From Hippophae tibetana (taxonomy: Eukaryota; Streptophyta; Magnoliopsida; Rosales; Elaeagnaceae), in contig CM072805.1 in NCBI GenBank assembly GCA_037013495.1, positions 13,922,601-13,986,600 of the forward strand: a stretch of DNA of 64,000 bases, read 5' to 3'. Positions 9,985-21,944 of the stretch are shown one piece after another. The notes beneath the pieces were generated by a model. It was not told the DNA's origin. It worked only from the letters and a program-made list of their open reading frames with translations, and made no database searches. Within the stretch, counting starts at the first letter, position 1, and every line of letters starts with the position of its first letter. The position numbers were made by a program, and so were the translations under genes.

Positions 9985-11858
9985 TGCTGAGTTTATTGCA
10001 ACAATTGGTGGAAAATTTCAGTCAACATTTAGGTACATATGATACATTCCATTTTTCTGAAAATTTTCCTCAAGCTATCCGTTATATTTTATTTTTATAT
10101 CCTAATTTTTTGTTTTCCCTTTCTTATCAATTATTGTAGGTATCAAGCATATATATCAAATGAAATGGGTTCACATTCACTGCAATGAGCTTCTAAAACT
10201 TATGTGTGAAATGATAGGTTCACACCATGAGCATTTCCCAACTACTTCAATATCTTATGCAATCTTCCAAGCTATAGAACGAGGGATTGTTGAGTTTGTG
10301 AATGGCATATTAAAAAAAAGGCCAGGTCTTGTGTGGGATCTCAAGGATGACATGGCAAGGAACATATTTATGCATGCCACTCAATGTCGTCAAGAAAAAA
10401 TCTTTAGTCTTATACATGGGACACATGTAAAAGAAGTGTTTCTCATTCACAATGATTGTTTTGGGAACAACATACTACATATAGCGGGAATGTTAGCACC
10501 TTACGCACAACTGAATCGTATCCCTGGAGCAGCTTTACAAATGCAAAGAGAACTACAATGGTTTAAGGTATATTGATTGTTACCTTTTTCCCTCCTCAAT
10601 ATTGTTTGATATTTGTCTATATATGTGAGTCTGTGACAAGAGTAGTTCAATTTACTTGTCACAAACTGTTACTGTCTAGACTTTTGTTTTTATTTTTGTT
10701 TTCAAGATTTGGAATTGGGACAATGAAAATTGAGTTCAGTGCCGATCAAGGTACTTTACTTTTGAGAAAGGTACACTTTGGTATGGCCACTATTCTCATG
10801 AGGTTTTCGTCTACTACCAGCATTTAAATGAAACTATAGGAGACAGTTAAATTTTCAAATCAATTAAACAATATGCCTTAAAAATGGGAAATGTTTTCAC
10901 ACTTGTTGCATGTGACCCATAACTATAAGGGAAATGGGTGTCATATTTTCCAATCAATATTATGACTTTCCCTAGTTGGACATATGGCAAAATTCTAAAG
11001 AAGATCATGTGCATGATCTTTTATTTTTCTAAATTTAAACCAATAGTTAATTTTATAGGAATATTAATGAAGAGAGCATTGACGTGATTCATATGATATC
11101 ATATAACAACAAATTAGAATAATAAAATTTTAACTTAAAAAAAATTAATCGTTAGAATGCCTTTTCTCTTTATATATTCTTTTGTTGTGATCATATTTAT
11201 TTATTTGTCAAACAAATTAATGTAGGAGATTGAGGCTCTTGTACCACCTAAGTGTTTAGAAGTTGTAAACAAGGGAAATAAAATGTCGCCTCGTTATTTA
11301 TTTTCTGAAAATCACAAGGATTTGGTGAAAGAGGGTGAAAAGTGGATGAAAGAGACGGGTACTTCATGCACTGTTATAGGGGCATTGATTGTAACTATCA
11401 TGTTCACTGCAGCATTTACTGTACCAGGTGGAAATGATGGAGATACAGGTTATCCCATATTTTTACAAAAGAAGTCCTTTATGGTTTTTATAATATCAGA
11501 TGCTATATCACTCTTTTCTTCGACAACTTCAGTGTTGATATTTCTAGGAGTCCTTACCACACGTTATGCAGAAAACGATTTCCTCAAATCATTACCTAGT
11601 AAGTTGATTCTTGGCCTTTCCACCCTTTTTCTCTCTATTGCAACCATGATGGTATCATTTTCTGCTGCCCTTTTCATTATGCTTCAGACACAATCGTGGA
11701 TTCTCATTCCAATCATTTTGCTAGCTTGTATTCCAATCACCTTATTTGTATGGATGCAATTTCCCCTTCTAGTTGAGATTTTTATGTCTACTTATGGACG
11801 CAGTATTCTTGAGCACAAAGTCGATCGTTGGTTGTACCCTTATAAAGTACACGTATAG
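9985..11858 (+). CDS. PGG-domain ankyrin membrane protein, ITN1/ACD6-like, 3' half (copy 1)
   Basis: Three exons are visible: 9985-10032, 10140-10567 and 11226-11858 (TAG). They share one frame across GT-AG introns of 107 and 658 bp, giving about 368 residues. Exon 2 begins GIKHIYQMKWVHIHC and ends with a last ankyrin-like unit (CFGNNILHIAG, GAALQMQRELQWFK). Exon 3 has EIEALVPP, the PGG motif in FTVPGGNDGDTGYPIF and four hydrophobic helices (VIGALIVTIMFTAAF; FIISDAISLFSSTTSVLIFL; LGLSTLFLSIATMMV; ILIPIILLACIPITLF). Relatives are plasma-membrane or endomembrane proteins in salt and defence responses; the PGG domain has no known reaction. The 5' ankyrin exons are not seen, so this is a gene 3' half, perhaps still spliced, perhaps dead. 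A shorter frame inside intron 2 is not coding. Confidence 0.85.
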
Positions 11859-12079
11859 TACCAGCCTGTGTTTATCCTATTCATAATATTGAAGAATATG
11901 TATTGAGCTTCTAAACTATCATTCATTTTTTCTTATAAAGAAAATGATACCTTAGTGGAAATGAGACTTAAACTGTATTGTCCTTGTCCGGTAATGTATT
12001 TCCCAAGATTTATCACTATAAAACTATTATTTGTTTGTGATCGAAGTTTGAGAGTTTATACATGGCCTAGTGTTAGACT

Positions 12080-12612
12080 TTTCATTTGTGTATGAAGCTA
12101 TACTTGTAGATTTAAAATGTACGTAAGTACATCTTTGTAAGACTACCTTGATGAATTTGCTAAATTTATTTATGATGTTGAATATGTATGTATTATAAAT
12201 GATGATGAAGATTTGGCCTAGTATTTACCTTTTTTCATTTGAATATTTTGTTTATAGCATGCTACGTGGAACACAAACTATTTTTTTGAAGGATGTTATA
12301 ACAGTTTTAAACTCCAAAGAGTTTGAAAAAAAAGTATCATAGTGATGAAAATAATAGTCATTTTACTTCAGGTGAAACATATAAAAATGGTTCAAGCAAT
12401 AATAGACACGTCTAAATTTAAATCTAAAATAAGAAAAGGTAAATGTTATTATTGTTGTTAGAAAGGGTACTGGAAAATAAATTATCAACTCAAAGATAAA
12501 AGAGAAATCAACAATGTCTTTTTCTCACAATGACTTTGTTGTTGTTGTAAATGGTTCTATCACAATGTCTTTTGCTCCTAATGATGTTGGTATTTCATAT
12601 GGTTTTTTTGTT
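12080..12612 (+). mobile_element. Copia gag fragment downstream of the PGG gene (copy 1)
   Basis: Degraded plus-strand copia gag: an LDEF-type stretch, a TIFLEDVITVLNSKEFEK-like helix (clearer in copy 2) and a CCHC-type zinc-knuckle remnant near GKCYYC. It starts about 220 bp after the PGG stop codon in both copies. Fossil, broken several times. Confidence 0.65.
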
Positions 12613-12933
12613 TGGGTTGTCATTGAGCTCAAGTTGTTATTGAGCTTAGGGTGTCCCACAGTTAGGACATTTGGGGTGCTTCACCTTCTTTCTCGGGTTA
12701 GTGACTCAACTAGGGTGGTTTGCGAGGATTGGGCATCAAGTCGGTCCAGATGTCCAAACACAATCCATAGAATATCAACAAGTTTCAAAATAGATTTTTT
12801 CAGCACAGTTTCAACAAAACATACATTTAGTTAATTTGCTATAAATTTGTGAAATTTGAGGGTAAAATCGTAAAAATTCTAAAAATATAATTTTGGTTAA
12901 AATTTTATTTCTTGTAAGGAATAGGATATTACA
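12613..12933 (-). repeat. Probable gypsy 3' LTR (partial)
   Basis: On the minus strand TGTAATATCC begins at 12933, right after a purine-rich tract (AAGAAGTGGAAGAAT), as expected for a 3' LTR. The far end lies near the copy 1 duplication boundary and is not clear. ORF-like sequence at 12514-12834 shows no family resemblance. Confidence 0.5.
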
Positions 12934-14062
12934 ATTCTTCCACTTCTTAAAAATTTTGTTCTCAAAATTCATGTGCCTTAGTTAAATAAATTAGGATATG
13001 TGGTGTTCATATGTTCTTCAAGTTCCTATGTCACCTATTCTTTTGTATGATTTTTTCACGATACTTTCACCAATGAAATGATTTTGTTATGTAGTACTTA
13101 TTCTTTGCAATCAAGTATTCCTATTAGTTTTTCTTCGTAGGTTAAATTTTGTTTTACTTGCAATAGTTGGAGTTCAATGATATGAAATACATCATGGACA
13201 CTTAAGAGTTCTACTAGCTGATCTAAAGAATATTCCATAGGGCCAATTTTCTTTGTTATCTTGAAAGGACCAATGTAATGAGGGCTTCCCTTGCCACATC
13301 TTCGAAATTGAACTAGACACCTATGGCGATAACTTTAAGAGTGCTTGATCTCTAACTTTATATTCACGCTCCTTAATACTATTGTCTACACAACTCATTT
13401 GTCAATAGTCAATAACATAATCCTAATTTTTAATTAATGTCAACCATATTCTTTGTCTCATATTAAGCTCCTTATGAATTAATAAGTACTTTAAACTCTT
13501 GTGGTCCATGAATATTTGACATTTTTCACCATATAGATAATGCGTCCATATTTTTAAGACACAAACCGCCTTCACTAATTCCAAATCATGCACAATGCAG
13601 TTCATGTTTCTTGAGTTACCTAAAAACATAAGCAATTACTTTACCATCTTGCATAAGCACACAACCTAAACCTCGATCAATAGCATCACTATATACCACA
13701 AATCCCCCACCATTGGATAAAAGTGTAAGCACAAGTCTAAAAGTCATTTGGATCTTAAGCTCTTGGAAACTTTCCTCACATTCACTTGAGCAATCAAATT
13801 TTGCATTTTTTCAAGTAAGACGAGTCAAAGGTAAAACAACTTTAGAAAAAAAATTAACAAATGACGATAGTATCTAGCCAACCCAAGAAAACTTCTTTAT
13901 TTCTGTTATGCTTATAGGTCTTTCCCAATTTACAAATACTTCCACCTTTTGGGGATCAAAATATATGCCTTCACCCAAAATAAAATTTCTAAGAAAAATC
14001 ACTCTTAAGCCAAAATTGAAACTTACTAAATTTTGCATATAATTGCTTTTCTTCCCTCTCAT
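12934..14062 (-). mobile_element. Ty3/gypsy pol remnant
   Basis: Minus-strand pieces: 14062-13874 has GEGIYFDPQKVEVFVNWERP, the end of gypsy reverse transcriptase. 13635-13423 has [19 protein letters not shown] and DHKSLKYLL, gypsy RNase H. 13400-12960 is a degraded integrase C-terminal or chromodomain-side region. The bulk of the integrase is absent. Fossil with many breaks. Confidence 0.8.
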
Positions 14063-15018
14063 TTATAAGAGTACATCAAAATCTCATTGGTAAAAACTAT
14101 ATAATTTTTATCAAAGAATGGTTGAAAATTGTGACCTCATGTCAATGTTAAGTAACTATAGTTACGTAATCTGACCTTATGCCATTTGGTTTGGGTAATC
14201 CAAGGTAATTGATTTTGGGTAATCCAAGGTAAAAAGGAATTTTTGTTACAAAGTGTGATTATATCCTTAAAATTCCTTTAAATAATAAAAGTAGAGACAT
14301 ATTATATTATGAAGCCATAGCGGCCAAATAGATATAGAATCTAAATTTTCAAGACAAAGAATTTTATGCATGTGAATTGTGATTGTTGGAAAATTTATTG
14401 GTAATAATTCTACAATCAAATACTTCTACCATAACATAATGAGTTATTTGAACTCATGGTTATATGTCATGTTCGTTTAAGAAAATCATGTTAATGAGCT
14501 CATTTATGTATGAATATACTCACTTCAAGTTGGCTCATATATGCATTTAGAATGCACATTATAAGTGAATGATTAATGATTTGCACAATTAGTTATGACA
14601 TGATATTATACCCTATGATTCTTAAGACCCAATTTCAAAGGGCTTAAAAATAGAGTAAAAACATTATGGGTGGACGCATGGGCCTTGATTATTCAAGTAT
14701 GTTTGTTTTGCTTTCATACAATTTTATCATGCTATACTCCTTAGCTATTTCCTATGTCATTTTTTAGAAAATTCTTATTTGGATATCAATGTTTTATGTT
14801 GTAGGGTACTTTCACACCTATATATTTGGACTAGATTAGGGTTTGTTTGAAGGCTTGCTCACATTTGACATTTTTATAATCTAATTTGTTTACAATGTCA
14901 TCCAAGTTGAAGAAAATTTTGAACTAATAGCATCTATGGATTAATATAAGTGTTCTTTACAAACTAGGTTACTAATCCAATGTCAAAATTTTATTGAGAA
15001 CATTATAAAATAATCTTC
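14063..15018. other. Spacer with no gene seen
   Basis: AT-rich, with a small doublet TTGGGTAATCCAAGGTAA near 14205-14235. Nothing else recognisable. Confidence 0.5.
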
Positions 15019-17539
15019 CACATGTTTGTTTTTTTTGTTTAAAATAAGAAATCTTGTTTTATCCAAATAAGTTTTTTTAAGCAGTGCTAGACCTGTGCAT
15101 TGTTTCTTGATTGACCAAAGCATAATTTTGTTTGTTGCAAGAAACTTATCGTGGCTACACTAGTACAAAAAGAAAAAAAGAAAAAAAGTGAGATCTTAAC
15201 TTGCTAGAATGGTTGTTGAATTTGGTTAGCTCTTCTAAGTTGTTGAATGCGTTGAAGAGTTAGTTTTGAAAATTTTAAATTATGGGTCTTTTCAAATTCT
15301 CTTTTAAGCTTACATAATTTGAGTTTCTGTTTCTTTTAATTTTCTGTGAGTTGTCTTTGTAGTTCTTGTTAAGATTCTTAAGTTCTAGTATAAATAGGAC
15401 TATTTGCTTGTGTTGATGATGTAGAAAAAATAAGCCCTTTTCCATTGAGAATTAAATTTGAAGTTTATCAAGTTTCTTAGTCTTCCCATGTTCTTGCTAT
15501 TTTTTTAACCGAATATTCCATTGGATTCTTTGAAAAAAAGCTACACAAACTGAAATAGCAGAATGACTGCTCATAGAGTGCAAAATCTTTCTTGTTATTC
15601 CATAAGGTCTATTTTTTGGAGAAGTCCATTAAGAATCTTGATCACATCCTTCATAAACTACCAAAAAATCATTAACCAACCCTAACACCCTTGTTTAAAT
15701 AACAAAAAATCAACCCTAACACCTTTATTAAATTAAGCTTCTTCTATCTTCTAAAAGACTCATTTATTTGACTTATACTATCTCTTAGATAAGCCATTTA
15801 TTTGGCTTATACCATCATATAGAAGGTACCTTTTTGTCTCATAAAGTTGGTACTTCTTCTGAGAAAAAATAATTCCCCCCGTTACCTATTTCATAGACAT
15901 AAAGGTGTTGTTAATGGATTGATTCTTGCACAAATTCCTTCGAAGTGAACTCTAAATGTATATTAGAAACTAGAAAGGCCAGATTAGAGGTGCATAAGAA
16001 TATAACTATAACTTTGGAGAAATCACCAATGTTAGAATGATAAGCAATAGGCACAAAAAGATAGATGAATAGTTGAAATTACTATATGATTGTGAAGGGA
16101 ACAAAGAAATGGCAATTGGAATCAAGCACTAAAAAAGATGGTGTTTTGAGAGTCTTAGAAGCACTAGGGATTTCTTCTTTCTTTTCCTTTTTCATGTCAC
16201 TTCTTCTATCCCCTTCATGTCTCTTCTCTCCCACTCCCTCTCATTTTCCTTTACATTTATTTTTATCACTTTCCACTCCCTTTCCTCCATCTAAGTTGGT
16301 CTTTCTCTCTGTTTTTTGGGTCTTTTTCCCTTCAATAAAAAGCATTTGAATATAGAGACATTCATTCTTCTTCCATCTCTTTATTTAATTGAGCATCCCC
16401 TTAATTCTCCACCTTCTATTCTCATTTCCCTTCCATCTAATCCAAAATTTAATCTTGGTTCTTTGTTTTGATGGTTTGATCTCGTTTTGGTAGTTTGGCT
16501 TTTGGGTTCGAGGAGCAACGATTTTTGTATCTCTCAGTTTTTGGTTTTTCAACCGGTGTAAGGATTTATGCATAAGGTCCTTTGCTTGAAGCTTTTTTGT
16601 ATGTAGTTTTCATTTTGTTGGTTTGATTTGCTTCATCTATTGTTTTCATGCTAGATATTGCTTAAATATGCAATCAGATGTCAATCTATGATATTCTCTG
16701 GAATTATGACCATATCAATTACATCAATTAGCATTAATGTGGAGAAGCATATGGAGTTTCAAAATGAAAAAAAAACTCAATAGTTTCCCATAGATGTGAG
16801 CCAGAAAACCTTTGCAAGTTTTGATAGTGTAAATTTGATCTTTGATATTCTTAAGTTATGTATTTTGGCACTATTTGGAAGATTACAATTGTTTTGAATG
16901 AAATCATCATTTATTATATATAAAAAAAGAAACTCTAGACGTAAATTACGGGCCGTTAGGGTTTGAACAAGTGGCTCTTGTCATCTAGTTATAATGAGTC
17001 ATTTTTTTTAGAACTCTATTTATTACTTCTTCAGTAAATTTCTCTTTTCTTCCATTTAAGATATCTTAAAGCTTTTTTTTACTTTAGAAGGGTTTTTATA
17101 TCAATATTTTTTCTTGCTTAATTTCATGTTATTTTGATTTGAGCTTCCCACGACATTGTCTTGGAAGTTATATCTTCTTCATTTTTATCTTCTTCAATGG
17201 TATTTGAGTACCTCTATTTAAATACCAACACATGTATCTAAAGGACTCTAAGAGGTATATTTTGATCAATTTCTTTTAGTATTTAGTGGTGTGGTCTATT
17301 GCTCTCTCATATGCTTTAGGTGATAACTATCTGAAAAGTGTATATATCTCTATCCACCTTAGCCCATCCTCTTCCTTTTGGGGTTTGAACTTAGTTTTTT
17401 TTTCTTATTGGCCCAAGATCAATGGAGAGCATGTCAAGAAGGTTTCCTTAACCAAGGTCAAATACTCTCAAACTCAAAGAAGTTAATGAATATAACATAG
17501 AGAAGGGAATTTTTTATTTCTTTGAATGAATCACATTGT
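15019..17539. repeat. Block X (copy 3), with empty insertion site
   Basis: Matches 1956-3046 plus 4481-5289. Around 16004-16018 the sequence TATAACTATAACTTTGGAG is the uninterrupted version of the site occupied by the solo LTR in copy 1. 16575-17230 is extra sequence absent from copy 1. A pyrimidine-rich frame at 16086-16349 is not supported as a gene. Confidence 0.6.
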
Positions 17540-17856
17540 TTGTACATCATATGCTTTATATATTATGCATCCTTAATCGAGAAGCTAATTGCACTCTTAA
17601 CTATACAAGTAAATGTAACAAACTGCATTGAGTAAAGGAAAAAGTTGTTATAACATGTCAATCTAACTAACTTGGTGCCACATCAACACCACAAGAATCT
17701 TCAATTTTGCAAGGGTCTATACCATTGATACCCACCACCACCACCACAAACTCAGTGGCTAAATCATGACGTTGAGTTTTCTTCTAAGATAAACAAGTTG
17801 AGAAGCATACAAAGGCTCGATTAATATGTTTGCAAACTGCTAATTGGATGGGATGT
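17540..17856 (-). mobile_element. Copia A, 3' end (copy 3)
   Basis: Same pol C-terminus and LTR as 5290-5752, with a single 104-bp unit instead of two. It is cut at 17856 by the copia B insertion; the other half of copia A resumes at 25254. Confidence 0.7.
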
Positions 17857-17861
17857 GATTC

Positions 17862-18080
17862 TATAGAATAAAACTGCTTTTATTTATTATTAGCTACATT
17901 CAATGTGTTACATGCTAATCTATATATAATAAATAGAAAGAATATAAAAATAGATTGCAATATCTAAACTAATATAATATATATCTAAATTAATTTATTT
18001 ACAGTTGTTTTATTGTTATAACTAAAAGATTTGAATTTTAACTTTCAAAACATAAATCCCTTAGGAAACGGATTTCCACA
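17862..18080 (-). repeat. Copia B 3' LTR (copy 3)
   Basis: 219 bp; on the minus strand starts TGTGGAAATCCG and ends TTCTATA. Homologous to the three other copia B LTRs. Confidence 0.8.
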
Positions 18081-18962
18081 CTCTCTCAAGTTGAATCATA
18101 GATATTCATATTCAACATATTTGTGAAATCATTGAAGCTCTGTAATGGTAGTCCTTTGGTAAATATATCTGTGGTTTGGTTTTGCGTAGGGATATCAGTC
18201 ATGCAAATAATGTCGTTCTCCACTTTTTCTTTGATGAAGTCTCTTTCTACTTCGACATGCTTGGTTCGATCATGTTGAATAAGATTTAGAGAGATGTTGA
18301 TGGTAGTTTGTTATCACAGTAGACTTTGAGCAGAACTCCAATCTATGCCTGTAGTTCTTCTAGTAGTCTTTTTTAACCATAATCCTTCACTAATCCCTTG
18401 TGCAACTGCTCTAAATTTGGCTTTTGTACAACTCCTAGCTATTATGTTTTGTTTTTTGATTCTCCATGTTACTATATTTCCCCAAACAAACATACAGTAT
18501 CTAGTAGTTGACCCTCTATCTTTAACTGAGCCTCTCATTTAGCATCAAAGAATACGTCAACCTTTATTTCTTTCGTATTTCGAAAGAGGAGTTTCTTTCC
18601 TTGGGAGCTTTTTGAGAATTTTATACACAACTTCTAGGTGATCTTCTTTTGGAGAGTGCATGTGTTGACTTACTACACTCATAATGAATGCAATGTTGGA
18701 TCTCGTATGTGACAAAAAATCAGTTTCCTAACCATTCTGATACCTTTCTTTTTCTTTGGGTTTCTTATCACTCTCCATACTTGTCCCTTTCTTTGATCTA
18801 GCAACCTCCATCCTAGAGTGTAACGAATGCAATGTTGGATCTCGTATGTGACAAAAATCTGTTTCCTAACCATTCTGATACCTCTCTTTTTCTTTGGTTT
18901 TCTTATCACTCTCCATACTTGTCCCTTTCTTTGATCTAGAAACCTCCATCCTAGAGTGTAGA
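18081..18962 (-). mobile_element. Copia B RNase H and reverse transcriptase end (copy 3)
   Basis: The minus strand gives IVTWRIKKQNIIARSCTKAK and AVAQGISEGLWLKK, the copia RNase H region, running into the 3' LTR. The reverse transcriptase end is disturbed by a local tandem duplication. Fossil. Confidence 0.8.
18686..18962. repeat. 139-bp tandem duplication in copia B
   Basis: Units 18686-18824 and 18825-18962 both run from GAATGCAATGTTGGATCTCG to CATCCTAGAGTGTA. They differ at only a few positions, and neither copy 1 nor copy 2 has the doublet. Confidence 0.85.
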
Positions 18963-18982
18963 CTTTCAGAAAATATTATTAA

Positions 18983-19196
18983 TGTTGTACAAGTTGTAAA
19001 TTAGTGTAAAACAAGTTGTAGTTTAGTTGTTGATACCAGTTGTTAAATTCCTAGATTAGTGCCCATTTGTCTAATTTCTTATTCCTATTTATAGGGTTAT
19101 ATTATAGTGTTTTAGAGAGATCAGAATTAATAGAGAAAAAGACATGGAATTATAAGGTTATATTCTTCAGGCGTTATTCTCCTACCTCTCGTCTCA
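18983..19196 (+). repeat. Copia C probable 5' LTR
   Basis: Starts TGTTGTACAAG, has a TATA-like CTATTTATAGGG around 19086-19097, and is followed by a degenerate primer site (TGGTAGCAAATT) near 19201. No second LTR is present to confirm the ends. The leader after it (19240-19400) holds imperfect repeats of AACAAATTTCAGCCCA. Confidence 0.5.
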
Positions 19197-21940
19197 AATG
19201 GTGGTAGCAAATTGAACCATTTCAGGCGATGTTCTCCAACGTCAATCCTGGCCCAACCCAACCCGATCCAATAACAAATTTCAGCCCAACTCGGTCCAAC
19301 CCAACCCAACCCAGCCTAGTAACAAATTTCAACCCATGTTGGCCCAGTAACAAATATTAGCCCAGCTAGCCTAATAACAAATTTCAGCCCATATCCATCC
19401 AGATTGGTAGGCCCAATCAGCCCACATATAAACCCTACTTAAAATAACACCAATGGCCATAGGAAAACCTATAATTACTGGTTCCATAGAAACAATCTTC
19501 TACCCATCACTAATCACAAATTAAATGGGTACAATTATCTTCAGTGGTCCTAATCTATCATGATGTTTATATGTGGAAATATGAAAGATGACTACCTCAC
19601 TTGAGATGCAGTAGCCCTGAATAAAGATGATTTGTAATACAAAACATGGAAATCTGAAAACAATATGGTGATGTCTTGGTTGATAAATTCCATGACAAAG
19701 GAGATTGGAGAGAACTTTCTTCTCTACAAAATTGCCAAAGGAATATGGGATGCCGCCAGAGACACTTATTCCAATTATGATAATATGTCTGAACTATTTG
19801 AGATCAAAAGCATCCTTCATGATCTTCGTCAAGGAGAGTTATTAGTTGCCCAATACTTTAACTCTCTCACTCAATGTTGGTAGCAATTAGACCTCTTTGG
19901 GGTTCACGAATGGACATGTCTAGCAGATAGAATTTTGTACAAACAGATTATTGACAAGAAGCGGGTTTTGAAATTTTTATTGGGGCTCTATAAAGATCTT
20001 GATGATGTGTGCATCAGAATTCTAGGAACAAAACCCTTGCCCAGTATTCGTGAAGCCTTCTCTGAAGTTCATTAAGAAGATAGTGAGAAAAAGGTGATGA
20101 TGGGCCCTCAATCTACCATTTCTGTGACTGGAGAAGGATCTACACTTGATATTCGAGGACACCAGCACTCACATACTGTAGACAACCATCCTTGTAGAGG
20201 AAGACCTTGGTGTGATCATTGCCATAGACTTGGCCACACTAAGGAAACCTGCTAGAAATTTCATGGAAAGCCAGCTGATTGGAAACCACATTCCGTACAA
20301 CACATCAACAAAGAAAGTTACAGAAAAATTGTCTCTAAATCTCATGGAACTGCGTCCTTTGAATTTGCTCTGTTTTGGAAAGAACAGATTAATCTCCTCC
20401 AAAAATTATTTGGACAGTCCTTGCCCACATTATCTGCCACTATAGCTCAATCAAGTAACACCTTTAACGCTCTTAGTGTGAAAGAGGTTATGAGACCATG
20501 GATTGTTGATTCGGGTGATTCAGACCACATGATAGGTGATGCTTCTATTCTCATGAATCTTAAAACCTACTAAAACAGACACACTGTCAAAATTGCCGAT
20601 GGTTCAATATCCAAAGTAACATGAATTGGTTCAGCAAAATTTCAAACTCCTTTATTCTAGATTTTGTCCTTCTTGTCCCACACTTGATTATAATCTTGTA
20701 TCAATTACTAAACTCACTTGTGAAAAAAATGTATGGCTAAATTTTTTCATAACCTATGTGAATTTCATGACTTGGATTCGGGGAAGATGATTGGCAGTGC
20801 TAAAGAATATTCGGGACTCTATCTCCTACGAAGTGAAGACCCTCTAGCAATACAAGCCCTCCAAGTTGTATTCAAAGTTTCTTATTAGAATAAAGCTTTG
20901 TTAAATCTTAATTCCAATAATGATGGTGAAATCATGTTGAATCATTATCGCTTAGGTCATCCTAATTTCTTGTATTTACAAAAACATTTCCCTTCATCTT
21001 TTAGAAATAAAAATTTAAAGAATTTTCAATGTGAAGTATGTCAATTTTCAAAACATGTTAAAACTTCATATCCTTATCTTCCACATAAAATATCACATCC
21101 TTTCTCATTAATTCACACTAGTATTTGGGGACCTTCTCGAATCAAAAACATCAAAGGAACATGTTGGTTCATTTCATTTGTAGATGATCATACTCGAATC
21201 ACTTGGTTATTTCTAATGAAAGAAAAATATGAAGCAGGTCAAATTTTTAAAAAATTCAATACCATGATTCAAACCAAATTTTAAACAAAAATCCAAGTAT
21301 TGAAATCTGACAATGCTAAAGAATACTTTGCTTCCATCCTTACTAATTATTTGTTAAGTCAAGGGATTTTCCATCTTAGCTCTAGTGTTGACACACCTCA
21401 ACAAAATGGGGTGGCTGAAAGGAAGAATAGGCATCTTCTCGAGGTAGCTAGATCCCTCATGTTCACAACTCATGCTCCTCAACATTTTTGGGGGGAAGCT
21501 GTTCTTACAGCTACCTATCTTATCAATAGGATGCCCTCCCGTGTCCTTATGTTTAAAACACCTATCAATACTCTACTTGAGTCATACCCACATACCAAAA
21601 TTGTATCCCACATTCCCTTTAAATTTTGTGGATGTTCTGCTTATGTCTATGTACATCATAGAGGTAAACTTGATCCCTGAGCCATCAAATGCATATTCCT
21701 AGGGTATTCATCGTACTAGAAAGGATACAAATGCTTCTCTCTTTTCTCAAAACAATTCTATAATACAATGGATGTCACATTCTTTGAACAATATCCATAC
21801 TATTCCAAATCTGCCATTCAGGGGAAGAACATAGGCAATGAATACCAGCTTTGGAATAGCATAACCACTCATTCTTCCACAAATCCTATCCCACAAATTC
21901 AAGAGAGTGAATTAGCATCTCAAATAAATACTCTTAATAC
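18983..21940 (+). mobile_element. Copia C (gag, protease, integrase), truncated
   Basis: Plus-strand copia element: gag (19665-19883 has MTKEIGENFLLYKIAKGIWD; then FEIKSILHDLRQGE), a zinc knuckle near 20212 (CDHCHRLGHTKE), a protease motif near 20500 (WIVDSG), pre-integrase near 20940 (HYRLGHPNFLYL) and integrase (FISFVDDHTRITWLF; DTPQQNGVAERKNRHLLEVA). Sequence changes to minus-strand copia B at about 21940, so reverse transcriptase, RNase H and 3' LTR are missing. Broken at several points. Confidence 0.85.
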
Positions 21941-21944
21941 TCCA

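Larger units (their letters stand above)
1956..12612 (+). repeat. Segmental duplication, copy 1
   Basis: This block recurs in direct orientation in two partial copies. 1956-6690, minus the inserted LTR at 3047-4480, matches 15019-18960. 5036-12612 matches 26696-34935. Homology starts near CACATGTTT at 1956 and 15019 and ends near 12612 and 34935. It carries block X, copia A and B pieces, the hAT element, the PGG gene fragment and a copia gag scrap. Boundaries were judged by eye. Confidence 0.85.

Noticed and set aside
10573-10827. Frame between PGG exons
   Set aside because: It lies in intron 2, between a good donor at 10568 and acceptor at 11225, with no domain.
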